From the NCBI RefSeq assembly GCF_011420305.2, contig NZ_CP061769.1:2839001-2903000 (forward strand): a DNA stretch of 64,000 nucleotides, given 5' to 3'. Positions 17,721 through 25,361 of the stretch are shown here, piece by piece. The position numbers and the translations under genes are program-made. Position 1 is the stretch's first letter, and each line of letters opens with the position of its first letter. The stretch is from Nocardioides ochotonae. Its GTDB lineage: Bacteria > Actinomycetota > Actinomycetes > Propionibacteriales > Nocardioidaceae. The notes under the pieces are model-generated. The model searched no databases. It worked only from the letters and a program-made list of their open reading frames with translations, and was not told the DNA's origin.

Positions 17721-19182
17721 GGCACCTCGTGCACTGATCATCGGCGCCGGCTTCGGCGGCCTCGCCGCCGCCCGCGCCCTGCGCCGCGCCGGCCTGAGCG
17801 ACGTCGTCGTGCTCGAGCGGGCCGACGACGTCGGCGGCGTGTGGCGCGACAACCACTACCCCGGCGCCGCCTGCGACGTCCCCTCGGTCCTCTACTCCTG
17901 GTCCTGGGCGCTCAACCCCGACTGGGGCCGGCGCTACCCGACCCAGCCGGAGATCCACTCCTACATCCGCCGGGTGGCGGGCGAGGAGGGGCTGCTCGAC
18001 CTGGTGCGCACCGGCGTCGAGGTGGTCGGGGCGGCGTTCGACGACGCCAGCGGCACCTGGCGCGTGGAGACCACCACCCGCGACGGCGCGAGCGAGACCC
18101 TGGAGGCCGAGATCCTCGTCGCCGCGACCGGCCAGCTCTCCCAGCCGGCGTTCCCGCGGGTGCCCGGCCACTTCGAGGGCCCCGTCTTCCACTCGGCGCA
18201 GTGGGACCACGACGTCGACCTCGGCGGCTTGCGGGTCGCGGTGATCGGCACCGGCGCGAGCGCGATCCAGTTCGTGCCCGGGATCGTGGATCGGGTCGGG
18301 TCGATGACGGTCTTCCAGCGCTCCGCGCCGTACGTCGTGCCGAAGCCGGACCAGGCCTACCAGCCGCGCCACCACCGCCTGTTGCGTCGCGCGCCGTGGC
18401 TGATGCGCGCCGAGCGGCGCGCGTGGTTCTGGCTCACCGAACGGTTCAACGCGGCACTCGGCGGCGACTCGGCGATCAGCCGCCCGCTGCTCGGGGCGCT
18501 GCGGCTCGGGTGGCGCGCGCACCTGCGCCGCCAGGTCCCGGACGCCGCGCTGCGCGCGAAGCTCGTCCCCGACTACGCACTGGGCTGCAAGCGACTGCTG
18601 TTCTCCAACGACTGGTACCGCGCGCTGGCCCGGCCGCACGTCGACGTGGTCACCGAGGCCGTCGTCGCGCTCGAGCCGCACGGCGTGCGCGCCGGCGACG
18701 GCACCCTGCACGAGGCCGACGTGGTCATCTGGGGCACCGGGTTCCGCGCGACCGACTTCCTCGGCGGGATCAAGGTGACCGGGCGCGGCGGGCTGGACCT
18801 GCGCGAGGCGTGGGACGGCGGCGCGCGCGCCCACCTCGGGATGACCGTGCCCGGCTTCCCCAACCTGTTCTGCATCTACGGGCCCAACACCAACCTCGGC
18901 GGCAGCTCGATCATCAACATGCTGGAGGCGCAGGCGGGCTACGTCGCGCAGGTCGCGCGCGGCATCCTCACCGGCCGGGCGCGCCTGGTGGAGGTGAAGC
19001 CCCGGGCGTACGACGCCTTCGACCGCGAGATGCAGGGCCGCCTGTCGCGCTCGGCGTTCGCCGGCTGCGAGAGCTGGTACGTCGACGGCGAGCGGATCAC
19101 CACGAACTGGCCGGGCCTGGTGGCGGAGTATCGCGCCCGCCTGGCCCGGGTCGACTGGGACGAGCTGGAGGACGTGTCGTGA
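17719..19182 (+). CDS. Flavin-dependent monooxygenase (Baeyer-Villiger type)
   Basis: A 487-aa FAD/NADPH enzyme expected to insert oxygen into ketones. The FAD Rossmann motif IIGAGFGGLAAARALR is at the N-terminus, a second GTGASAIQF is the NADPH site, and between them FEGPVFHSAQWDHD matches the Baeyer-Villiger fingerprint FxGxxxHxxxW followed by D (rather than the P of classical members). Length fits. TAGGTT (17706-17711) ends seven bases before the ATG. The next gene starts within its stop codon, so the two are translationally coupled. Confidence 0.9.
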   Translation: MAPRALIIGAGFGGLAAARALRRAGLSDVVVLERADDVGGVWRDNHYPGAACDVPSVLYSWSWALNPDWGRRYPTQPEIHSYIRRVAGEEGLLDLVRTGVEVVGAAFDDASGTWRVETTTRDGASETLEAEILVAATGQLSQPAFPRVPGHFEGPVFHSAQWDHDVDLGGLRVAVIGTGASAIQFVPGIVDRVGSMTVFQRSAPYVVPKPDQAYQPRHHRLLRRAPWLMRAERRAWFWLTERFNAALGGDSAISRPLLGALRLGWRAHLRRQVPDAALRAKLVPDYALGCKRLLFSNDWYRALARPHVDVVTEAVVALEPHGVRAGDGTLHEADVVIWGTGFRATDFLGGIKVTGRGGLDLREAWDGGARAHLGMTVPGFPNLFCIYGPNTNLGGSSIINMLEAQAGYVAQVARGILTGRARLVEVKPRAYDAFDREMQGRLSRSAFAGCESWYVDGERITTNWPGLVAEYRARLARVDWDELEDVS

Positions 19183-19820
19183 GCGCGGCGTACCCGCCCG
19201 AGCCCTGGGACCTCACCGGCACCGGGCTGATCAGCCTGTGGCGGGTGCCGGTCGACGCGGTGCCGACGCTCCCCGCGGGGGCGCGGGCGCTGACGCTGCG
19301 CGGCCAGGCACTCGCGACCACGATGCTGGTGCGCTACGACGAGCGCGGGGCGATGGCCTATCGCGAGCTGCTCGGTGGCCTGCTGGTGCGCCACGGGCGC
19401 GGGGTGGCGCTGTCGATCACCGACATCTGGGTGGACAGCGAGGCCTCGATGGCCGGCGGCCGCGCGCTGTGGGGCGTGCCGAAGCAGCTCGCGGCGTTCG
19501 ACCCCGACGGCTCTGATGGCACAGGCGACCCAGACGGCACTGCCACCGGCACCGCGCACACCGCGACCGGCCCGGTCGCGACCGGCCACCTGCTCGCCCG
19601 CCGCGGCCCGGCGGTCCGACTGCCGTTTCCGCTGCGTGCACGGATCGTGCAGACCCGCGACGGGCACACGCTGGCCAGCCCGATCCGCGCCGGCGGCAGG
19701 CTGCGCCTGGCGCGCGCTGAATGGTCCTTCGACGCCACCGGCCCGCTCGCCTGGCTGCGAGCGGGCCGGATGGTGACGTCGATCCAGGCGGAGGAGTTCG
19801 CGATGCGCTTCGGCGCCTGA
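19179..19820 (+). CDS. Acetoacetate decarboxylase-like protein
   Basis: A 213-aa protein whose GTG overlaps the TGA of the monooxygenase (GTGA). It carries features of the acetoacetate decarboxylase fold: a hydrophobic LALSITDIWVDS-like strand and GRALWGVPKQLAAF, where the lysine after GVP matches the usual position in ADC-like proteins. A DGSDGTGDPDGTATGT insert near the middle is a low-complexity loop. Coupling to a Baeyer-Villiger enzyme suggests a shared ketone or lipid degradation step. Family assignment is moderate; the catalytic lysine pair of true decarboxylases was not verified. Confidence 0.7.
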   Translation: MSAAYPPEPWDLTGTGLISLWRVPVDAVPTLPAGARALTLRGQALATTMLVRYDERGAMAYRELLGGLLVRHGRGVALSITDIWVDSEASMAGGRALWGVPKQLAAFDPDGSDGTGDPDGTATGTAHTATGPVATGHLLARRGPAVRLPFPLRARIVQTRDGHTLASPIRAGGRLRLARAEWSFDATGPLAWLRAGRMVTSIQAEEFAMRFGA

Positions 19821-19839
19821 CTCCCTCGCCGCCGCTGGG

Positions 19840-20370
19840 TCAGCGGTGGAGCTGGCGGGGCTGGCTCTTGTTGGCGACCCGGTTCTCGGCGTCGATCATC
19901 CAGGCGAGCTGCTCGAGGCGCTCGAGCACGGTGTGCAGGATGTCGGCGGTGGTGGGGTCCTCGGCGTCGACCTCGTCGTGGATGCGTCGCGCGGTGCCGG
20001 CCACGGCGTACAGCGCGGCCCCGATCAGGTCGACGGCCTCGGCGGTGTTGACCTCGGTCGCCGGGAACGGCTGGAGGCTGGTCTGCTCGGCCACCGTGGC
20101 CGCGCGGGCGTCGGGGGTGACGTAGATGGCGCGCATGCGCTCGGCCACCGTGTCGGAGAACTCGCGAGCGGCGTCGACGACCTCGTCGAGGGCCAGGTGC
20201 AGGTCGCGGAAGTTGAGCCCGACGACGTTCCAGTGCGCCTGCTTGCCCTGGAGGTGGAGGTCGGTGAGGTCGACCAGCATCTGCTGCAGGTGGGCGGCGA
20301 GCTGCTCGGAGGCGGTGAACGCCGGGCGGGCGACGTGGGTGGGGGCGCTGGCGTGGAGAACGTCGGACAC
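19840..20370 (-). CDS. dps: DNA starvation/stationary phase protection protein (Dps, ferritin-like)
   Basis: A 176-aa ferritin-fold protein that stores iron, consumes peroxide and can coat DNA. Inter-subunit ferroxidase residues are visible in QGKQAHWNVVG and DLHLALDEVVDAAREFSD. GTG at 20370 (VSDVLHAS) is preferred, with AGGAAGG upstream; an in-frame ATG at 20418 would add sixteen unlikely residues. Upstream lie a 21-bp palindrome and an iron-box-like site. The basic C-terminus (KSQPRQLHR) is short, so DNA binding is uncertain. Confidence 0.92.
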   Translation of the reverse strand: MSDVLHASAPTHVARPAFTASEQLAAHLQQMLVDLTDLHLQGKQAHWNVVGLNFRDLHLALDEVVDAAREFSDTVAERMRAIYVTPDARAATVAEQTSLQPFPATEVNTAEAVDLIGAALYAVAGTARRIHDEVDAEDPTTADILHTVLERLEQLAWMIDAENRVANKSQPRQLHR

Positions 20371-20420
20371 GAGGATGGGTCCTTCCTGGGGACGACTGCT
20401 GAACCCCCATCCAACCACCT

Positions 20421-20441
20421 TTTCTGGAATCGTTCCAGAAA
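20421..20441. promoter_or_regulatory. 21-bp palindrome upstream of dps
   Basis: TTTCTGGAA-TCG-TTCCAGAAA, perfect 9-bp arms around three bases, about 50 bp before the dps start. There is no T tract, so it looks more like a protein-binding site than a terminator for the upstream acyl-CoA synthetase. The binding protein is unknown. Confidence 0.55.
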
Positions 20442-20457
20442 GGTGAGGCTACCCTTC
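20439..20457. promoter_or_regulatory. DtxR/IdeR-type iron-box-like sequence
   Basis: AAAGGTGAGGCTACCCTTC matches 13 of 19 positions of the iron-box consensus TTAGGTTAGGCTAACCTAA by my count, including the central AGG-AGGCTA-CC core. It lies about 70 bp upstream of dps and overlaps the last bases of the acyl-CoA synthetase gene. IdeR binding upstream of iron-storage genes is known to activate them in mycobacteria. Confidence 0.55.
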
Positions 20458-22129
20458 ACGCCGTCCCCAGCGGGGCCTCCGTCTCCACCGGCGTCTGCGC
20501 CTGCACCTTCGCCCAGCGGTAGTCGGCCTTCCCCGAGGGCGAGCGGTGCACCCGCTCGACCCGGACGACCGCCTTGGGCAGCTTGTACCGGGCGACGTGC
20601 CGGGCGGCCTCGGCGAGCAGGTCGGCGTCGTCGACCTCGACACCCTCGCGCAGCTCGACGATCGCGACCACCTCGCTGCCCCACCGCTCGGAGGGACGCC
20701 CCGCGACCACCACGTCACGCACGGCCGGGTGCGCGGTCATCGCCCGCTCGACCTCCTCGGCGAAGATCTTCTCTCCGCCGGAGTTGATCGTGACGCTCTC
20801 GCGCCCGAGCAGCCGGATCCGGCCGTCCTCGAGCACCCGCGCCCGGTCGCCGGGCACCGACCAGCGCACCCCGTCGATGACGGGGAAGGTGCGCGCGCTC
20901 TTCTCGGCGTCACCGAGGTAGCCCAGTGGCACGTAGCCGCTGCGCGCCAGCCAGCCCTCCCCCTCACCCGGCCCGAGCCGGCGGGTGAGCAGGTCGTCGA
21001 GGACTCCGGAGTCGAGCTGCGGGGTGAACACCATCGCCTCGGCCTCGTTGCCCTTCGCCGCGGCGGCGCTCATCTGGATGCCGCTCTCGGAGGCGCCGGC
21101 AGTGTCGAGCACCATCACGTGCGGTGCGACCGCGAAGAGCCGCTCCCGCACCGTCGGGGTCAGCGCGGCGCCGCCGTTGCCGAGCACGAAGAGCCCGGAC
21201 AGGTCGTAGGTCTCGCGCTCCATCTGCTCGACGAGCGGGCGGGCGATCGCATCGCCGACCACCGGGATCGACGCGACCCGCTCCCGAGCCGCGAGCTCGA
21301 GGGCGTTGGCCGGGTCGAAGCTGCGCACGTCGTCGAGCACGACGATCTTGCCGCCGCCGGTGATCGAGTGGAACGTCGACCACAGCGCGGCGCCGTGCAT
21401 GAACGGCGGCACCATCAGCAGCGAGAGCCCGCCGCCCGAGGCGACGGCGTGGGCGGCCAGCGCCTCGTACGACGCGAACGGCTCGGTCGTGCCGAACGGC
21501 GTACCGCCCATGGAGGAGACGAAGATGTCGTGCTGACGCCACATCACGCCCTTGGGCATCCCGGTGGTGCCACCGGTGTAGAGCAGCAGCAGGTCCTCCC
21601 CCGACGGCGTCGGCATCCCGCCGGCCGGGGCGGGCGTGGCCACCACCGAGTCGTAGTCCACCGCCCCGGGCAGCAGCGGGTTGCCGGAGTCGTCGGCCAC
21701 CTGGATGAGCACCCGCAGCGCAGGCAGCCGGTCACGCACCGCCGCGACGACCGGGGCGAACTCGGCGTGGTAGACCAGCGCGGTCGCCTGCGCGTCGGTC
21801 AGGAGGTAGACCAGCTCCTCCTCGACGTAGCGGTAGTTGACGTTGAACGCCGCCACCCGCGCGCGGAAGGCGCCCAGCGTGGCCTCGAGGTACTCGTTGC
21901 CGTTGCGCAGGTAGACGCCGAGGTGGTCCTGGCCGGACTCGTGCCCGGCGAGCGCGTCGCGCTCGGTGTGGCAGCCCAGCCCCTGCTCGACGAGGAAGTG
22001 AGCGACGCCGTCGATGCGGGCGTCGAGCTCGCGATAGGTGACCCGACGGTCGCGCCAGACGAGGACCTCGCTGTCGGGCACCGTGTCGGCGACGGTGCGG
22101 AACACGGTGGACAGGTTGAACCGGGTCAT
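20456..22129 (-). CDS. Acyl-CoA synthetase (AMP-forming, FadD-like)
   Basis: A 557-aa adenylate-forming ligase. It has LLYTGGTTGMPKGVMWR (P-loop), DTAGASESGI in place of the usual YGxTE, and the C-terminal hinge and catalytic lysine region LGRESVTINSGGEKIFAEEVE with KVHRSPSGKADYRWAK-like tail. Start ATG 22129 has AAGGAG nine bases upstream, and TAGCGT (22161-22166, minus strand) is a candidate -10. It precedes dps on the same strand. The family (fatty acid CoA ligases near cholesterol/steroid genes) suggests lipid or sterol side-chain activation, unproven here. Confidence 0.92.
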   Translation of the reverse strand: MTRFNLSTVFRTVADTVPDSEVLVWRDRRVTYRELDARIDGVAHFLVEQGLGCHTERDALAGHESGQDHLGVYLRNGNEYLEATLGAFRARVAAFNVNYRYVEEELVYLLTDAQATALVYHAEFAPVVAAVRDRLPALRVLIQVADDSGNPLLPGAVDYDSVVATPAPAGGMPTPSGEDLLLLYTGGTTGMPKGVMWRQHDIFVSSMGGTPFGTTEPFASYEALAAHAVASGGGLSLLMVPPFMHGAALWSTFHSITGGGKIVVLDDVRSFDPANALELAARERVASIPVVGDAIARPLVEQMERETYDLSGLFVLGNGGAALTPTVRERLFAVAPHVMVLDTAGASESGIQMSAAAAKGNEAEAMVFTPQLDSGVLDDLLTRRLGPGEGEGWLARSGYVPLGYLGDAEKSARTFPVIDGVRWSVPGDRARVLEDGRIRLLGRESVTINSGGEKIFAEEVERAMTAHPAVRDVVVAGRPSERWGSEVVAIVELREGVEVDDADLLAEAARHVARYKLPKAVVRVERVHRSPSGKADYRWAKVQAQTPVETEAPLGTA

Positions 22130-22270
22130 GCCGCTCCTTCTCGTTCGATCAGGTGGCGGCACGCTAGCCGAGCGCGCGCGTCGGTGTGACGTGGATCTCA
22201 CATTCGTGCGCTGCGATCTGAGTACACCGACTCATGAAGGCGCCCCGGTCGGTGGGCGAGGCTCTGACAC

Positions 22271-22558
22271 ATGGACAACAAGACGCCCCAGACCAACACC
22301 ACCGCCTTCTTCGCCCAGGCCGCCATCTCCTTCGGCGTCGCCCTGCTGGGCGTCGTGCTCGCTGTGCTGTACCTGCCGGTCGACCCGTGGGTCCGCGCCT
22401 TCCTGGCGATGACCACGCTGTTCCTGGTCTCCTCCTCCTTCACCCTCGCCAAGTGCGTGCGCGACTCCCAGGAGAGCCGCTACGTCGTCTCCCGTCTGGA
22501 CCAGGCGCGGGTGGACAAGATCCTCGCCGAGCACGACCCGTTCCGCGCCGTGTCGTGA
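22271..22558 (+). CDS. YiaA/YiaB family inner membrane protein
   Basis: A 95-aa protein with two membrane helices (AAISFGVALLGVVLAVLYLP and AFLAMTTLFLVSSSFTLAK) joined by a short PVDPWVR turn, then a C-terminal KCVRDSQESR block; this is the YiaA/B two-helix domain. Function is unknown in any organism. It is divergent from the acyl-CoA synthetase, and the 140-bp gap holds promoters for both. Confidence 0.85.
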   Translation: MDNKTPQTNTTAFFAQAAISFGVALLGVVLAVLYLPVDPWVRAFLAMTTLFLVSSSFTLAKCVRDSQESRYVVSRLDQARVDKILAEHDPFRAVS

Positions 22559-22654
22559 CGCGAGAAGCCCGGGACGTGGGCATCATGTGCGCCGGGGGTG
22601 GTCGCCTGACCGTGACCGTCTCCGGTCCGCGACCCGCCGAGCCCGAGGTACCAC

Positions 22655-23272
22655 GTGACGATGTCCCAGACTCCCCCGGCGCGAGCCGCGTTCTCCCCGC
22701 GCAAGGTCGCCAAGGGGCTGCTGATGCCGACCCTGGCGACCCGCCTCCTGCGCTCCCCGCGCGGGCCCGGCTCCTCCGCGGCGCTCGTCGCCCAGGCCTT
22801 CTCCTGGGGCGGCGACCTGGCGCTCAACGGGCGCTCGCGCGGTCGCTTCCTCGCCGGGCTGAGCTCCTTCCTCGTCGCCCACGTCGCCTACATCGCAGCC
22901 TTCCGCAGCCGCTCCTCGACGCCCGTGCTCGCCTCGGCCGGGCGACGGCGGTTCCTGGTGACCGGTGCCGCGCTGTCCACCGCGATGGGCGCGGCGGCCG
23001 CCCGGACCGACCGGAGCCTCGCGGCGCCGGTCGTGGTCTACGCGACGACGCTGTCGGTGATGGTGGCCTCGGCGGCCGCCGTCGACAGCGACCGTGGGCG
23101 CCAGCAGCTGCTCACCGGCGCCTCGCTGTTCCTGGTCTCCGACACCCTCATCGGGGTCCGCAAGTTCCTCGCCGGCGAGCGCGGCACCCTGCTGGAGGCC
23201 GGCGTGCTCACGACGTACGCCGCGGCGCAGTGGTGCATCGTCGAGGGGATGCGGGCCGGCTCGCAACGCTAG
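22655..23272 (+). CDS. YhhN/TMEM86 family membrane protein (lysoplasmalogenase-like)
   Basis: A 205-aa polytopic membrane protein. The family blocks FSWGGDLAL, FLVAHVAYIAAF and LFLVSDTLIGVRKF are in order, matching YhhN/TMEM86, whose animal members hydrolyse the vinyl-ether of lysoplasmalogens. GTG 22655 is favoured by GAGG six bases upstream; ATG 22661 is possible. It follows the YiaA-like gene by about 100 bp. The bacterial substrate is not known. Confidence 0.82.
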   Translation: MTMSQTPPARAAFSPRKVAKGLLMPTLATRLLRSPRGPGSSAALVAQAFSWGGDLALNGRSRGRFLAGLSSFLVAHVAYIAAFRSRSSTPVLASAGRRRFLVTGAALSTAMGAAAARTDRSLAAPVVVYATTLSVMVASAAAVDSDRGRQQLLTGASLFLVSDTLIGVRKFLAGERGTLLEAGVLTTYAAAQWCIVEGMRAGSQR

Positions 23273-23312
23273 GTCGCAGCGCTCGACGCCACCGGATCCA
23301 GCGTGAAATGCC

Positions 23313-23349
23313 GAATGGCCGCCCCGACCTGAGTCGGAGGCGGCCATTC
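23313..23349 (-). terminator. Hairpin downstream of tRNA-Ala
   Basis: On the minus strand, GAATGGCCGCC ... GGCGGCCATTC (11 bp) continues after a one-base bulge into CCGAC/GTCGG around the loop TCAG. A 16-bp stem about eight bases after the tRNA 3' end. There is only a short, interrupted T-rich tail. Confidence 0.72.
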
Positions 23350-23357
23350 GTGCGTTG

Positions 23358-23430
23358 TGGAGCTGAGGGGACTCGAACCCCTGACCCTCTGCATGCCATG
23401 CAGATGCGCTACCAGCTGCGCCACAGCCCC
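23358..23430 (-). tRNA. tRNA-Ala (GGC)
   Basis: A 73-nt cloverleaf on the minus strand: acceptor GGGGCTG/CAGCTCC with the alanine-identity G3-U70 wobble pair, D-arm GCGC/GCGC, anticodon stem TCTGC/GCAGA with loop ATGGCAT (anticodon GGC, reading GCC), T-arm AGGGG-TTCGAAT-CCCCT and discriminator A73. The CCA tail is not encoded. It lies between a YhhN-like gene and the histidine phosphatase-RsfS group. Confidence 0.96.
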
Positions 23431-23511
23431 ATCTCGCCGGCCTTCCCGCTCCGCGGGCTGGCCAACGACGAGAACATTACCCAACGGGTCCTGCGGATGG
23501 GAAATCGGGGG

Positions 23512-24141
23512 TCAGACTCCGGACGCGTCCGGGTCGGGCGCCGCGAGGTTGTAACCCGCGAGACGGATGGTGCCGGTGTGGTTCTCGAGCACCACCCAGT
23601 GACAGTTGCCGACCGCCCGGAACGCCGCCTGCGCGGAGTCGGGCAGGCCGAGAAGGTGCAGGGTCGCGACACGGATCGCCGCGCCGTGGGCGACCGCGAC
23701 GCCGGTGCCGCCCGGGCCGACGTGGTCGAGCAGCTCGCGCAGCGCCTCCTCGAGGCGCGCGGCGACCGCGGCGGTGGTCTCCCCGCCGGCCGCGACCGAG
23801 AGGTCACCCGCGCGGAAGCGCGCGAACTCCTCGGGCGCCCGCGCGGCGTACTCGTCGTGGGTGAGCCCCTGGCGCTCGCCGAGGAAGAACTCGCGCAGGC
23901 GCGGGTCGTGGACCGGCTCCAGGCCGGTCTCCTTCGCGACGTACGCCGCGGTCTGGCGGGCCCGGGCGAGGTCGGAGGACCACAGCACGCCGGGTCGGTA
24001 CGCCGCGATCGCCGGGGCGGCCGCGGCGGCCTGGAGGTGGCCGGTGTCGTCGAGCTCGACGTCGACCTGGCCCTGCACCCGGCCCTCGTGGTTCCACGCG
24101 GTGCGGCCGTGGCGCAGCAGGACCAGGCGCTTCGGGCTCAC
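23512..24141 (-). CDS. Histidine phosphatase family protein
   Basis: A 209-aa branch-1 phosphatase with the catalytic LRHGRTAWN near residue 9, the second conserved SSDLARARQTA block, and VAVAHGAAIRVA containing the second histidine. Proton donor Glu is in RLREFFLGERQG. It starts six bases past the rsfS stop on the same strand, an actinobacterial pairing. Often annotated as phosphoglycerate mutase-like, but the substrate is not determined by these motifs. Confidence 0.92.
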   Translation of the reverse strand: MSPKRLVLLRHGRTAWNHEGRVQGQVDVELDDTGHLQAAAAAPAIAAYRPGVLWSSDLARARQTAAYVAKETGLEPVHDPRLREFFLGERQGLTHDEYAARAPEEFARFRAGDLSVAAGGETTAAVAARLEEALRELLDHVGPGGTGVAVAHGAAIRVATLHLLGLPDSAQAAFRAVGNCHWVVLENHTGTIRLAGYNLAAPDPDASGV

Positions 24142-24147
24142 CGCGAC

Positions 24148-24528
24148 TCAGTCCTGGACGGGACCGTCGAGGTCGGCCGGGAGCGCGATGACCGGGCAGT
24201 CGCGCCACAGCCGCTCGAGGGCGTAGAACTCCCGCTCCTCCTCGTGCTGCACGTGGATGACGACGTCGCCGTAGTCGAGCAGGACCCAGCGGCCGTCGCG
24301 CTCGCCCTCGCGGCGGATCGGCTTGGCGTCGACCTCGCGCAGCTTGCCCTCGACCTCGTCGACGATCGCCTTGACCTGACGGTCGTTGGAGGCGGAGGCG
24401 AGCAGGAAGGCGTCGGTGATCGCGAGCTGCTCGCTCACGTCGAAGGCGAGCAGGTTGGTGGCGAGCTTGTCGCTGGCCGCTCGCGCGGCGATGTGGACGA
24501 GCTCGACGGCTCGGTCGGTGGCGGTCAT
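24148..24528 (-). CDS. rsfS: Ribosome silencing factor RsfS
   Basis: A 126-aa protein that binds ribosomal protein uL14 and blocks subunit joining during nutrient limitation. The family blocks [33 protein letters not shown] and [20 protein letters not shown] are intact. Its start overlaps the end of nadD by four bases (ATGA), and the order nadD-rsfS-phosphatase is conserved. Confidence 0.96.
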   Translation of the reverse strand: MTATDRAVELVHIAARAASDKLATNLLAFDVSEQLAITDAFLLASASNDRQVKAIVDEVEGKLREVDAKPIRREGERDGRWVLLDYGDVVIHVQHEEEREFYALERLWRDCPVIALPADLDGPVQD

Positions 24529-25163
24529 GCGGGGTCTCCAGGTGCTTCGGTGGTCTGGGGGTAGAGGTCGTGCTTGGCGACGTACTGGACGACGCCGTCG
24601 GGCACGAGGTACCAGACGGGTTCGCCGCGCTCGGAACGGCGACGGCAGTCGGTGGAGCTGATGGCCAGCGCGGGGATCTCCACCATGGTCACCCGGTCGA
24701 CGGGGATCGAGGAGAGCGTGCCGGCGTCCATCGTGTAGCCGGGGCGGGTGCAGCCCACGAAGTGCGCGAGCGCGAAGAGCTCGTCGGGGTCGCGCCAGGT
24801 GAAGATCTCGGTGAGCGCGTCGGCGCCGGTGATGAAGTAGAGCTCGGCGTCCGGCATCGCGGCGCGGAGGTCCTTCAGCGTGTCACGGGTGTAGGTCGGT
24901 CCCGCCCGGTCGATGTCGACCCGGGACACCGTGAACCGCGGGTTCGACGCCGTGGCGATCACCGTCATCAGGTAGCGGTGCTCGGCCGGGCTGACCGTGC
25001 GGTCGGACTTCTGCCACGGGTCGCCGGTCGGCACGAACACGACCTCGTCGAGGTCGAACCAGGCCTGGACCTCGGAGGCGGCGACCAGGTGGCCGTGGTG
25101 GATGGGGTCGAACGTGCCGCCCATGACCCCGACGCGTCGGGGTCTCGGCACGGCGTCGCTCAC
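24525..25163 (-). CDS. nadD: Nicotinate-nucleotide adenylyltransferase
   Basis: Forms nicotinic acid adenine dinucleotide from NaMN and ATP in NAD synthesis. The 212-aa frame has [12 protein letters not shown] with the HxGH nucleotidyltransferase motif and ISSTDCRRR, the ISSTxxR-type signature. GTG 25163 ([12 protein letters not shown]) is the likely start; a GTG at 25151 is an alternative. The preceding small membrane gene ends 14 bases upstream, so all belong to one proA-nadD-rsfS transcript or closely linked units. Confidence 0.94.
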   Translation of the reverse strand: MSDAVPRPRRVGVMGGTFDPIHHGHLVAASEVQAWFDLDEVVFVPTGDPWQKSDRTVSPAEHRYLMTVIATASNPRFTVSRVDIDRAGPTYTRDTLKDLRAAMPDAELYFITGADALTEIFTWRDPDELFALAHFVGCTRPGYTMDAGTLSSIPVDRVTMVEIPALAISSTDCRRRSERGEPVWYLVPDGVVQYVAKHDLYPQTTEAPGDPA

Positions 25164-25177
25164 CTCGGGCGCGGTCC

Positions 25178-25333
25178 TCAGCTGTGCTCGCGGCCCGCGC
25201 CGAAGCTCACCAGGCCGAGCAGCAGGCCGAGCATGATCACCAGGATCACCCCGCCGATGCCCCACGAGAGGGTGTGGTTGATCTCGTGGTGGGTTCCCTC
25301 GGCGGCGAGCACGGTCGTCAGAGCGTTCAGCAT
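25178..25333 (-). CDS. Small single-pass membrane protein between proA and nadD
   Basis: A 51-aa ORF from ATG 25333: [20 protein letters not shown] followed by one membrane helix (about residues 22-43, [20 protein letters not shown]) and a short GAGREHS tail. Good codon use, placement 14 bases before nadD and 28 bases after proA, and the clean hydrophobic pattern all support it as a real gene. Similar small ORFs are typical at this position in Nocardioides-like genomes, as I recall. Function unknown. Confidence 0.75.
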   Translation of the reverse strand: MLNALTTVLAAEGTHHEINHTLSWGIGGVILVIMLGLLLGLVSFGAGREHS

Positions 25334-25361
25334 GGGCACAGACTACCGGTCCCCGCCGACG

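Noticed and set aside
22185-22202. TGTGA-N8-TCACA palindrome before the acyl-CoA synthetase and YiaA-like gene
   Set aside because: CRP/GlxR sites use a six-base spacer; eight bases and only 5-bp arms make a chance match likely.
23358-23430. tRNA-Ala as an integration site with flanking att repeats
   Set aside because: No integrase and no duplicate of the tRNA 3' end were found near the other border of the accessory block.
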